A stretch of 64,000 bases of DNA from NCBI RefSeq assembly GCF_018361265.1, contig NZ_JAFLNH010000005.1, forward strand, positions 62,001-126,000. The letters run 5' to 3'. Every line of letters starts with the position of its first letter. Within the stretch, counting starts at the first letter, position 1. The notes beneath the pieces were generated by a model that saw nothing but the letters and a program-made list of their open reading frames with translations, made no database searches and had not been told where the DNA came from. Made by a program: the position numbers and the translations under genes. Of the stretch, positions 1 to 8,442 are shown piece after piece. This stretch comes from Mycobacterium sp. SM1. GTDB lineage: Bacteria; Actinomycetota; Actinomycetes; Mycobacteriales; Mycobacteriaceae.

Positions 1-14
1 CGCAAGGCATCGCC

Positions 15-2005
15 GTGGTAAGTGTCGCGGTTAGCGCGGCCGACGCCGCGCCGTTGCCCGGCGCAGCCGGGCTGATCGCTGCCTACGACGCGCACGTCGA
101 GGCGGTGTCGCTTTGCGCGAGTGTGCGATTCGCACGGCGTCGCAGTGCGCGCCGCTTCGTGGACCGCTTTTCCGACCTGGCGGTGTGGATGCGTCGGCCC
201 ACTCCTGCCCGGCTGACAGACCTACACCGGTTCAAAGCGTGGTCGTTCGTCTCGTGGTGTTTCATTCAGCGGCACCTGGTCCCCGACGTGGAGCTACTGC
301 TGGCCAAACCAGCCGGGTGCGGGCTACCGGTCGAGTGGGCTGCCCACGAGCCCGACAACGTGGCCGCAGTCGCCGAGGCCGCCGCGGTGCTGGGCTGGAG
401 TGCCAACTGGCAGCGTCAGGTCGGGCTGCTGGCCGCCTCGACGATTTGCCTGCACGTGGGAAAACCCGTGCGGCGGTTGACCGAGGACGACTTCGCCTGT
501 GTGCTCGGACAATTGGATGGATCGGCCGCGCTGTCTGCCTCGGCGCGCCACCATGCCCGCACCCGGCTGTTCGCCTTGCAGCAGGCCTGTTATCAGCTCG
601 GCAGCCTGAGCACCCCGCCGCGGCAGAGCCGACCGGTGGCGGTCGGGCCACTCGTGCATGCCTCCGGTGTGCGCCAGCCGCTGATCCGCACCGAGGTCGT
701 TCGCTATGTGCAGACGATCACCACCACGCTGCGCCCCTACACCGTGGCCGGGCGAACCAAGGCGCTGCGGGTGTTCTTCGACTACCTCGCTGAGCACCAC
801 CCCGAAGTGACCCGGCTGCAGGAGATCGAACGGACCCGCCATATTGAGCCGTATCTGGCGTGGGCGCGGGCCCGGCCGTGGCGCGGCAAGAACCGCCAGC
901 GCCGCACCATCGGCGTGGTCGCGTTCCACCAAGACGTGGTCGACCTGCGCTGCTTCTTCGAAGACATCGCCGGCTGGGGCTGGCCGTCGGCCCCGCCGCG
1001 GCGGCTGCTGTTCTACGCCGACATCCCACGCACCCCCGACGCGCTGCCCCGAGCCCTGACCCCAGACGTCGACCGGGCGCTGACGACGGCCGTCGCCAAC
1101 CTCGATGACGCACTCGTGCGTACCGGCCTGCTGCTGCTACGCGCCACCGGCATGCGCCTCGGCGAACTGCTCGACCTGGAACTGGACTGCCTGCTGGACT
1201 TCGCCGGGCATGGCACCTGGCTGCGAGTGCCGGTCGGCAAGCTGAACTCCGAACGCATGGTGCCGCTGGAGCCGGACACCGTGCAGGTGATCGACGCCTG
1301 GATCGCCCAACGGGGCCGCCAGCCTGCGCTGCCTCACCCCCGCGGCGGCCGGCTAACTGAGTTCTTATTCCTCGAACACGGCCGTCGGCCAACGTCATTC
1401 CGGCTGCGCAAGGGCCTGCTCGATGCCGTCGCCGCCGCCGGGCTGCGCGGCCGCGACGGAAAGCGCTGCACGTCACCCCACACCAGCTGCGGCACACCTT
1501 CGGCACCAGCCTGATCAACGGCGGTATCGGGTTACCCGCGCTGATGGCGCTCATGGGCCACGTCACCCCGGAGATGACGTTGCGCTACGCCACGCTCACC
1601 ACCCCGACCATCCGCAGTGCCTACCAGGCGGCGATGGACAAGGGCCGCGCCGGTCAACTGCTGCCACTGACCGCCGTCAACGCCGCACCGCCGGTACCTG
1701 ACAAGGTCGCCTGGCTGCACGCCGAGATGCTCAAAACCCGGCTCGCGCACGGCTTTTGCGCCCGGCCCAAAGCCGCCGGGCCTTGCCCCTACGCCAACAT
1801 CTGCGAACAGTGCGACTTCTTCGTCCCCGACCCAGCGGCCACCACGACGATCAGCGCGCAACTCGACGACATCCGCGCCCTGCAAGCCGATGCCCACGCC
1901 CGCGGCTGGGACGACGAGGCCGCCCGGCATCAGCGCGTCGCGGCCAATCTCGATCAACACCTCCAACGACTACGCCGCCATCACTCGACCGATCTGCCTT
2001 CTTGA
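15..2005 (+). pseudogene. Tyrosine recombinase/integrase, frameshifted
   Basis: This is a phage/transposon-type tyrosine recombinase that would cut and rejoin DNA through a tyrosine nucleophile. The first frame (15 to 1514, GTG start, possibly beginning before the window) holds the core-binding domain and the first catalytic Arg in ATGMRLGEL and Lys in VGKLNSER. The rest of the catalytic domain continues in another frame: HQLRHTFGT (H-x-x-R), LMGHVTPEM and the Tyr in LRYATL, ending at 2005 with a Cys-bearing tail (CPYANICEQCDFF). The shift lies near 1465 and is explained by one missing base; restored, the protein would be about 663 residues. It is either a real pseudogene or a sequencing error. 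Cys-containing tails like this occur in Tn554-like actinobacterial recombinases. Confidence 0.8.
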
Positions 2006-2809
2006 CTCCGGCCGCGAGGGCCGGTTAATGACCGCGTAATGGGTGCGGCAGCGCTGCCAGGCCGCTCCGGGCAAGGTGGCGCCAATGGCCTCGACCAGCC
2101 CGGGATGGGCGTCACTGGTGACCAGGGCCACCCCGGACAGCCCGCGAGCCACCAGGTCGCGGAAGAACGCCAACCAGCCCGCTGCATCCTCGGCGGAGGT
2201 GACCTGCACGCCCAGGATTTCGCGGTAGCCCTCGGCGTTGACGCCGGTGGCGATCAGGGTGTGCACCCCGACCACCCGCCCGCCCTCGCGCACCTTGAGC
2301 ACCAGGGCGTCCGCGGCCACAAACGTGTAGGGGCCGGCATCCAGTGGGCGGGTGCGAAACGCCTCCACCGCCTCATCGAGCTCGGCAGCCATGACCGAGA
2401 CCTGCGATTTAGAAAGGCTTGTCACGCCGAGGGATTCGACGAGGCGCTCCATGCGCCGGGTGGACACACCGAGCAGATAGCAGGTCGCCACCACACTGGT
2501 CAGCGCCCGCTCGGCCCGCTTGCGCCGCTCCAGCAGCCAGTCCGGGAAATAGCTCCCCTGGCGCAACTTGGGAATTGCCAGCTTGATCGTGCCGACGCGG
2601 GTATCGAAATCCCGAGGCCGATACCCGTTGCGCCGATTGGTGCGACCCGGACTACGTTGCCCATAGCCAGCGCTGCACACCGCGTCGGCCTCCGCGCCCA
2701 TCAGGGCCTGAATAAACGTCGACAACAGCGCCCGCAGCAAATCTGGGCTCGCCGTAGCGAGTTGCTCCTCCAACAGCTTCTCAACATCGATAGGGTGGTG
2801 GTTGGTCAT
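1970..2809 (-). pseudogene. IS256-family transposase, C-terminally truncated
   Basis: Mutator-type transposase closely resembling IS1081. The start at 2809 is preferred over upstream codons because AAGGAGAA sits just before it and the protein then begins MTNHHPIDVEKLLEEQL as in the family. Conserved stretches include ALMGAEADAVC, NRRNGYRPRDFDTR, the first catalytic Asp region (ADALVLKVREGG) and the second Asp in VTSDAHPGLVEAIG, up to the C/H motif WQRCRTHYA. After that about 30 unrelated residues are read into flanking DNA before a stop at 1970. The region carrying the third catalytic residue (Glu) is missing, so it should be inactive. Family members are about 415 residues; this one is 279. 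Confidence 0.85.
2008..2026 (+). terminator. GC hairpin after the recombinase
   Basis: Three bases after the recombinase stop codon CCGGCC and GGCCGG pair around a GCGAG loop and are followed by TT. The stem is short (6 bp) and the T-tract is minimal, so this is a weak terminator candidate. Confidence 0.3.
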
Positions 2810-2861
2810 CGCGTTGTTCTCCTTCGGGTGACTTGATCCGTCGTTTCGAAGGATCACGCGA
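2030..2861 (-). mobile_element. Truncated IS1081-like element (IS256 family)
   Basis: One end of an IS1081-like element is intact: the sequence read leftwards from 2861 starts TCGCGTGATCCTTCGAA, which fits the terminal repeat I recall for IS1081, followed by the transposase with its own ribosome site. The other end is lost: homology to the transposase stops at about 2030, next to the recombinase tail. A full IS1081 is about 1.3 kb, so roughly one third is missing. Confidence 0.75.
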
Positions 2862-3307
2862 TGACCGCCCTCTACTGGGCTGCGACACACCCGCTAATCA
2901 GCGGGTCGTACACCACCTCCCTGGACGCAACTCGGCTTGGCGCGCCTTGGCGCGCCTGGCGCATGGCGTGTCGCGCACCGTCGATGGCATGCCTTGCTAG
3001 GGGCTAGTGCAGCCGTATTGGCGGTTCGAAAATGGTGTGTTTTTTTCAGTGCGTGGCGGGCTTGGCGCAACCGTGTGTGGGACTCAAAGACTGGTTAGAG
3101 CGATGGTCTTAGTGGTGCGCTGAGCGCAGATTTCGGCGGTCTGGCTGCGAGTGTGTGGATGGTCTGGGCGCGGGCGTTGTTGCACTTTGGCGCACCACTG
3201 GTTAGGTGATGTGTTTGTCTGACTGTAAACGTTTCGGGTGGGACGCCTACATGGTTCAAAGGGGGGTGTGTGGCGGTCTGAATGCGGGGTGAGTCGCAGC
3301 GTTGCGG
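2862..3307. other. Non-coding stretch with TTGGCGC repeats
   Basis: No convincing gene was seen here. TTGGCGCGCC occurs twice in tandem at 2937 to 2956, followed by TGGCGC, and TTGGCGCA recurs at 3062 and 3187. The stretch is less regular than a classical iteron array. It could be a decayed regulatory or replication region, or the scar of the adjacent IS. Confidence 0.35.
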
Positions 3308-3616
3308 CTAGTCGGCGGCATGGGTTTGTTCACGGTTGAGTTGGGTGCGTAGCGCGGCGATGTCGGGGTGTCTGACGTAGACGTCCCAGTTGTGGTCGAG
3401 GTCGTTTATATCAGCTCCGGCTGCTAGGTCTAAGCCGAGTTCGGTGAGGCGATCGGCGAGCTGGCTGCGGTGTTGGCAGAGGGTGTAGATGGGCCAGTGT
3501 TCTATCTTGGCGGAAGTGTCGTTGCCGGTGGTTTCAGTCCAGCCGGTGAGGGTGATTACGCCGTCGTCGCCGCATAGCAGCCACAGCCTGTAATCCGTGT
3601 TGGAGGCACCTTTCAT
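3308..3616 (-). CDS. Hypothetical protein, 102 aa
   Basis: A small soluble, acidic protein with no family I recognise. The start ATG at 3616 gives MKGASNTDYRLWLLC. The sequence has a regular alternation of hydrophobic and charged residues and no signal peptide or membrane segment. It lies downstream of the cutinase gene on the same strand with about a 100-bp gap, so it may be the last gene of that short operon. Upstream purines are weak as a ribosome site. It is kept as a gene because codon usage looks like the neighbours. Confidence 0.5.
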   Translation of the reverse strand: MKGASNTDYRLWLLCGDDGVITLTGWTETTGNDTSAKIEHWPIYTLCQHRSQLADRLTELGLDLAAGADINDLDHNWDVYVRHPDIAALRTQLNREQTHAAD

Positions 3617-3715
3617 CGCTAGTTGCGCCCGATGGCTGTGGTGGGCTGGCTGGTGTCTTGAGTGGCCGCGACGTGGTGTCGTGTAGGGGTTTCGGTCATC
3701 GGTCGGTTCGACCTT

Positions 3716-5074
3716 TCAGACGAGTTTGTTGAGTTGGTTGAAGAAGTAGCGCTGGACGAGTTGGGTGCCGGTGTGGCCGGCTTGATCGAGAGGCATGGTG
3801 TCGTAGTCGTTGTGGAAGTTGCCGTTGATGAATTCGGCGAAGTGTTTGAGGGCGGATGCGACGGTGGTGGCGGTGAACTGGGAGAAGGTTGGCCCGAAGA
3901 TGCCGGTGGCTTGGGTTCCGATGCCGCCGGTGGCGACGGAGATGGCGTTGATGACTGCGGTGACCAGGTCGCTGAAGTTGGGTCCGGGGTGGGCCAGTTT
4001 GGTGCCGACGGGGCCGAAGCCGCTCACGTTGACGGTGGTGATCTTGTCTTGCATTTGTGACAGGGCGGCGCTGACGGCGGCGGCTTTGGTGGCTATCGCG
4101 GTGATGAGTGCGGGGATCGCGGTCCAGGCGCGTAATTGGACAAGGTTGATGACTTGGGTGGCGGTGTTGACGAGGTCTGAGGCGGTGGCGGCTACTTGGG
4201 GGTCGCCGAGCCAGAACAGCTGCTGGGCGAGGGCTTCAGCGAAGGCCGCGCCGCGGTGGATGAGGTTGGGAATCAGGCCGGGGTCGCTGACGAGTTGAAC
4301 GATCTGGTTGATGGCGGCGGCGGCGGGGGCGACAAGGCCTGCCATGAAGATGGAGGCGAGTTTTTGGGCTGATCCGGCCGGGTCGGAGGCGTCGAGGTGG
4401 GAACCGAGGTGGCCGATGAAGCGCATCACCAGGTCGGTTTGAGGCAGGTTGCAGAAGTAGTCCAGGGGGGCGCAGATCGACAGGATGCCGTTGCGTTGGG
4501 TCAGAGATCCGAAGCCGCCGCTGCGCACGCCGGCGAAGCCTATGCCGGGCTTGTTGAGGCCGATAGTGGGTTGGCCTACAGGTGATTGTGAGGGGTCGGC
4601 TATCAGGGCTGCGCCGAGGAGGCGGTCGGCGGGGATGGCGCCTTTGTTGTGGCCGATTGCTGCGGCGATGTCTCCGGCGATGTCTGCGCCTTGGCTGTAG
4701 CCGGTGAGCAGGAATCGGGTGGATGGGCAGCGGCTTGCGACGGTCCTCATGTGGGCGTTTGCGCTGTCGATGCCGGCTTGTTTGGAGCCGAGGTATCCGC
4801 CGCCTTCTGTGCCGCCGAAGATGGTTGCCGGGTATGGGGTGTAGTAGGTGTTGATGGTGATGCGGGAGTGCTGTTTGAGTGGCTCGAGGATGCTGCCGAG
4901 GATTCCGACTGGCTTGCTGGGGTCGGCGTGCGGGTTGGTTTGTGTGGTGCCGGGTACGGCGATCGCTTCGACTGCGGGGCAGTCTTCGGCGGCCTGGGCG
5001 TGTGGCGTGTTGTAGAGCAGCAGGCCGGCGGTGAATAGCAGGCATGCGGCCGTTGAGTAGCGGTGGGTTGTCAT
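3716..5074 (-). CDS. Secreted cutinase-family serine esterase with long C-terminal extension
   Basis: An exported alpha/beta hydrolase that would cleave ester bonds in lipids or cutin-like polyesters outside the cell. Residues 1 to 28 are a Sec signal peptide (hydrophobic core, HAQA cleavage site). The nucleophile motif GYSQG is near residue 126; a conserved Asp sits in CAPLDYFC with flanking cysteines, and the catalytic His is in FIGHLGSHLD. Cutinase domains are about 200 residues, so the roughly 220-residue Ala-rich hydrophobic C-terminal region is extra and unassigned. Its ATG overlaps the stop of the upstream regulator (ATGA), so the two are co-transcribed. Mycobacteria carry several cutinase-like proteins acting on lipids; the substrate here is unknown. 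Confidence 0.85.
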   Translation of the reverse strand: MTTHRYSTAACLLFTAGLLLYNTPHAQAAEDCPAVEAIAVPGTTQTNPHADPSKPVGILGSILEPLKQHSRITINTYYTPYPATIFGGTEGGGYLGSKQAGIDSANAHMRTVASRCPSTRFLLTGYSQGADIAGDIAAAIGHNKGAIPADRLLGAALIADPSQSPVGQPTIGLNKPGIGFAGVRSGGFGSLTQRNGILSICAPLDYFCNLPQTDLVMRFIGHLGSHLDASDPAGSAQKLASIFMAGLVAPAAAAINQIVQLVSDPGLIPNLIHRGAAFAEALAQQLFWLGDPQVAATASDLVNTATQVINLVQLRAWTAIPALITAIATKAAAVSAALSQMQDKITTVNVSGFGPVGTKLAHPGPNFSDLVTAVINAISVATGGIGTQATGIFGPTFSQFTATTVASALKHFAEFINGNFHNDYDTMPLDQAGHTGTQLVQRYFFNQLNKLV

Positions 5075-5790
5075 GCTGCGGCTGTTGCGGTCTGGAAGTG
5101 GGTGCTGAGTTTGCGTATGGCGCGTTGTGCGCGGCGTTCCACGGCTGCAACGTTGGCGCCGAGGGTGTGGGCGGCGGTGTGGGGGCTGAAGATGTCCGAG
5201 TTGAGGTAGAGCGCCTTGAGGGTCTCGTACTCGAGTGCGGTGATGATGCGGCGGTCGCGGGCCTGGGTGAGTAGGTGTGCGGTGTGGTCGTCTTCGGTGC
5301 CGTGGTCGGCGCGGTCGAGGATGGTGGCGTGTGGGTCGACGCGGGTTGCCACCGCGGGTGTTCCGGTGCGTGGGCGGGCGGCGAGGACTTTACGCAGGGT
5401 GGCGTTGTAGAGGTAGCGGGCGGTGAGGATCTGGGGTTCGGCCGCGGTGCGGATGAGGGTGAAAAAGATGGCCAGGGTGTCGTTGTCGCGGGCGTCGCGG
5501 TCGGTGGACAGGTAGCCGTCGGGATCGGCGAACTCGGCGATGCGGCGCAGTGGATGGCGCATGAGTACTGCGGCCATGAGCAGTGCGTGGGGGTCGCCGT
5601 TGCGGGCGTAGCGGGCGAGGGTGGGAAGGACTGTGGTGGCGGTGTCGAGGCGCGAGCAGATGGCGTTGGGCGCTTCGGGAGGGTTGTGGTGCAGGGATTG
5701 GATGAGGGTGACTGCGGGCGTGAGGTCGCCGCGGCGTGGCCGGGTAAGCAGGCGGTGTGCCTGGTCGGCGATTTGGTCCCAGATGGTCAT
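5071..5790 (-). CDS. Sigma-factor-like/HTH regulator upstream of the cutinase
   Basis: A 239-residue protein whose C-terminal 60 residues look like a sigma-70 region 4 or LuxR-type helix-turn-helix: ITALEYETLKALYLNSD, then HTAAHTLGANVAAVERR as the recognition part, ending RAIRKLSTHF. The N-terminal two thirds are helical and resemble sigma region 2 only loosely, so an atypical sigma factor or transcription regulator are both possible. AAGGAA lies just before the ATG at 5790. The stop overlaps the cutinase start by four bases, so translational coupling is likely and it may control cutinase expression or its own operon. Confidence 0.55.
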   Translation of the reverse strand: MTIWDQIADQAHRLLTRPRRGDLTPAVTLIQSLHHNPPEAPNAICSRLDTATTVLPTLARYARNGDPHALLMAAVLMRHPLRRIAEFADPDGYLSTDRDARDNDTLAIFFTLIRTAAEPQILTARYLYNATLRKVLAARPRTGTPAVATRVDPHATILDRADHGTEDDHTAHLLTQARDRRIITALEYETLKALYLNSDIFSPHTAAHTLGANVAAVERRAQRAIRKLSTHFQTATAAA

Positions 5791-6337
5791 TGGATTCCTT
5801 GGCGTCGTGGGTGGGTGACGCGCTTATGGAATCCGCGGAAGTTGTTGGCGGGGTTTGCGGAGCGGTTTTTGAAGCGGTTGACAAGGACCACCATCAGGTG
5901 TGATTGACGTCACAAACAGTGGTGGCGAAGTGGGTGTGTGCGGTTGTCGGGGCGGTTGTCAGGGAATTGGTGTGTGCCGTTGTCGGGAGTTGCTGCGCAT
6001 TGCGGTAGATTCGGCCGGCCCAGGGCCGCGCGGCACCGGCACCAGGGTGAAGAATGCTGCGGGAGGCCGCCAGGGCGTTGCCGCGGAATATGCGGCGATG
6101 CGCTCAGCGCATACGGTGTCAAGCTAAGGCTGGCTGGGGGACTCGCTCGTCTATAGCTTCCGCCTAGCGGCGATAGCTGAGCCGAGCGTAATCCCCCTGT
6201 CAAGCGTCTAGCGAACATCGCGATGACATACGCGCATATGCGTTATCGATTCGTTACCTATGCGGTTGTCGTGAAATTGGCGATTCACCCCGCATAAGAG
6301 GGCGTCCCAGGTCCCCGACCCCTCTGGAGGCCCGCCC
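5791..6337. promoter_or_regulatory. Divergent regulatory region between cutinase operon and T4SS operon
   Basis: About 550 bp without a gene, between two divergent operons. Direct repeats GTGTGTG(C)(G/C)GTTGTCGGG lie at 5934 to 5951 and 5970 to 5987, 36 bp apart. The core GCGGTTGTC also occurs at 5953 and at 6262, each followed within a few bases by AATTGG. A near-perfect inverted repeat ATGCGCT-C-AGCGCAT is at 6098 to 6112, and the perfect palindrome CGCATATGCG at 6233 to 6242. These are candidate operators or part of an oriT; no nick site could be identified. Confidence 0.5.
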
Positions 6338-6538
6338 ATGGGGCAGCCGATTCGCCGCAGCTACGCAGCGGCGCGTGCGTACTCCGACCAACTGCGCGAC
6401 CTCATGGACCAACTGCGGGCAGACCCGCTCAACGAATCCAAATCGGTGGCCCTGATCGCCCACATCATCGACAACCGTAGCTTGGCCGCCCAGCTGCTCG
6501 ACCACCTGGAAAAGCAAACGATAGGGGCCGCATGCTGA
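6338..6538 (+). CDS. Small leading protein of the T4SS operon, 66 aa
   Basis: A 66-residue mostly helical soluble protein (SYAAARAYSDQLRDLMDQL) without recognised family. The start is well supported by TGGAGG eight bases before ATG at 6338. Its end overlaps the tcpC-like gene by seven bases, so translation is coupled to the first conserved conjugation gene. It may be an assembly or regulatory factor; function is unknown. Confidence 0.6.
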   Translation: MGQPIRRSYAAARAYSDQLRDLMDQLRADPLNESKSVALIAHIIDNRSLAAQLLDHLEKQTIGAAC

Positions 6539-7554
6539 CCCGCTCCCTGGACCGATTCCTCGACTCGCTGTTTTTACGGATTGCCGGCGGCGACAGCATC
6601 CGCGCCGATGAGCTTCGCGCTCGCGCGACAGGATCGTTTTTAGCGTTCATCATGGTCAGCTATATCCCGCTGATTGTGGCCGTGGCACTGCTCGTCCTGC
6701 ACCGCCCACATTCGGTCGATGAGTCCATTGAACGCGACCAGCTGACAGCCGTTGAGGCGTACGCAATCCGCTACGTCGACACCTATCTGAAAGACCCGTC
6801 TAACACCGCTGCGATCAAACAGTTCTACGACGGCGAAGTACCTGTATCGGCGCTGCCCGCCGGCGGGCGCGCCCTGCGCGCTGCGTCATGTCTTCCTGGT
6901 GTTTTCAAAGACGGTTTTCAGACCTACTCGGTAGTCGTCGACGCCGAGATCCCGAAGGCCGCCAACGCCGCATCGACGGTGGCAATGAAGCTACAGGTCG
7001 ACATCTCAGCTGACAGCAAGAATCTGTACCGGGCGTTCACCCTTCCGCATGCGCGATCCGACCGCAAACCGGGCCGCCCAGTGCAACTGGCTACCCAGAC
7101 ACTGGTCTCCGAAGACCGGCCGGTGTATAAGACGGTTTCCGGGTTCCTTGCGGCGATGCTGACCGGGCAGGGCGACCTGACACCATATGTCGCTGCCAAC
7201 TCCACATTGACTGCACAGCAGCCTCCCCGGTTCACCACGATGGCCATCGAGCGGGTGCAGACGAATTCCGAGGCGGCGACAGCCCAAGATGTTCCGCCTA
7301 AAGCCGATGGCATTGAGGTCACTGTTCGTGCCGTCATGCAGACCGCCAGCGGTGTTCTGATGCCAATGGATTTTCCGCTCGTCATGTCGGTGGCCGCAGG
7401 CCATTGGCAAGTCGATCGGATCAACGATGCGCCGAGCATCATCGTGCCGATCGATTCTGGTCCTTCGGGCTCCACATCGACGACGTCCACAACCACGACT
7501 ACGACGGCAACACCGCCACGGAGTTACACCACTAGCGCCCCGGAAGGGAGTTAA
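6532..7554 (+). CDS. TcpC/VirB8-like conjugation protein
   Basis: A bitopic inner-membrane protein of the conjugation channel. One membrane segment lies at about residues 38 to 58 (FIMVSYIPLIVAVALLVL); the rest is outside the membrane and fits two NTF2-like domains as in TcpC/VirB8 proteins, with the stretch ERDQLTAVEAYAIRYVDTYL starting the first. A Ser/Thr-rich tail (STTSTTTTTTATPP) ends the protein. VirB8 proteins are scaffolds that dimerise or trimerise and contact VirB4 and the channel. It is the second gene of the operon and overlaps the first. Confidence 0.75.
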   Translation: MLTRSLDRFLDSLFLRIAGGDSIRADELRARATGSFLAFIMVSYIPLIVAVALLVLHRPHSVDESIERDQLTAVEAYAIRYVDTYLKDPSNTAAIKQFYDGEVPVSALPAGGRALRAASCLPGVFKDGFQTYSVVVDAEIPKAANAASTVAMKLQVDISADSKNLYRAFTLPHARSDRKPGRPVQLATQTLVSEDRPVYKTVSGFLAAMLTGQGDLTPYVAANSTLTAQQPPRFTTMAIERVQTNSEAATAQDVPPKADGIEVTVRAVMQTASGVLMPMDFPLVMSVAAGHWQVDRINDAPSIIVPIDSGPSGSTSTTSTTTTTTATPPRSYTTSAPEGS

Positions 7555-7557
7555 AAG

Positions 7558-7875
7558 ATGATCACCACTATCGCGCCAATGCTGCTCGATGGCAGCGCCA
7601 CAGCCGCAGCCACTCATATCACGACAGTGGCCGCACCGATCTGGGATATCGGTGCCAATATCAAAAACCAAGGCATCACTTTCGCGGTGTATCTGCTGAT
7701 GGGTGGCACCGCGCTTGTGACGGCCGCGCACTACTTCATCGGAAGGAACAAAACCGCTGCCCTGAAAACCGTTGCAGTCGGTGCCGTGCTGATCGGTTTG
7801 ATTAGCTCGCTTCCCTCCCTGGGCGCGGTGTCAAAAGACACCGTTGGAGGGCTCACGAACAGCGGAACCCGATAG
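7558..7875 (+). CDS. Small two-span membrane protein (VirB2-like candidate)
   Basis: A 105-residue protein with two hydrophobic segments, one around FAVYLLMGGTALVTAAHYF and one around AVGAVLIGLISSLP, separated by a short basic loop RNKTAALK. Size, topology and position just ahead of a VirB3/PrgI-type gene and virB4 suggest the pilin/VirB2-like subunit of the channel, but sequence alone does not prove it. It follows the tcpC-like gene by three bases. Confidence 0.55.
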   Translation: MITTIAPMLLDGSATAAATHITTVAAPIWDIGANIKNQGITFAVYLLMGGTALVTAAHYFIGRNKTAALKTVAVGAVLIGLISSLPSLGAVSKDTVGGLTNSGTR

Positions 7876-7890
7876 GCCGGTGGGCTAAGC

Positions 7891-8400
7891 GTGTTCGTCG
7901 CCAGGTGGTACACACGGGCCAGCCGCGTCCGCATCGTCATCGCCAAGTTCGATGGGCGCTGGAAGCTGCCAGGCGGGCCCTATCCCATTCCGGAACTGAT
8001 GGCCCTAGTTGGCGGTATCCTGCTCACCCTGTTTTTGCTGCCACGGTTCGGCCAGCCGCTGCTCACTGGAGCGATCGGTGTCGGTCTGACAGCTGTCGCG
8101 GTTGGCGCGATGCGCCGCATGCCGTACTCGCCGGTGAAGTTCAGCACGCGAATTCATCGGATCATGCTGCTTTACACCTGCCCGGTGAGCATCAGCTCCG
8201 GCGATGACATGCGCGCCGCCGTAACCGTGTCCACAGTGCGCCCGACCGTGACCATCCTCGATGCGTTCGGCGCGCCACCGGCGAGGTCACGGGCACGGCA
8301 CGCGCGTGCTGACCTGGGCGCGCCGGTCGCTATCGCTGGCAAGGGGTTCGATGACTTGTTCGCCGAGCCGTGCAGCGCCGCCGCCGAGCTTTTCACCTGA
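7891..8400 (+). CDS. Two-span membrane protein (VirB3/PrgI/TcpE-like candidate)
   Basis: A 169-residue protein starting at GTG 7891. A basic N-terminus is followed by two membrane segments near residues 35 to 70 (LMALVGGILLTLFLL and LLTGAIGVGLTAVAVGAM) and a soluble tail. This arrangement and its place immediately before virB4 match VirB3/PrgI/TcpE-type proteins, which dock the VirB4 ATPase at the membrane. The C-terminal part (SSGDDMRAAVTVSTVRP) is not recognisable. Confidence 0.55.
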   Translation: MFVARWYTRASRVRIVIAKFDGRWKLPGGPYPIPELMALVGGILLTLFLLPRFGQPLLTGAIGVGLTAVAVGAMRRMPYSPVKFSTRIHRIMLLYTCPVSISSGDDMRAAVTVSTVRPTVTILDAFGAPPARSRARHARADLGAPVAIAGKGFDDLFAEPCSAAAELFT

Positions 8401-8442
8401 TCGCCTACCACGCCTTATTGACTCGACTAAGGATCACCGCAT

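Noticed and set aside
2039..2836. 265-codon plus frame opposite the IS1081-like transposase
   Set aside because: Mirror of the transposase codons; the family match is on minus.
4236..5150. 304-codon minus frame overlapping the cutinase
   Set aside because: Arg/His/Pro-rich shadow of the cutinase and its regulator, which have recognisable domains in their own frame.
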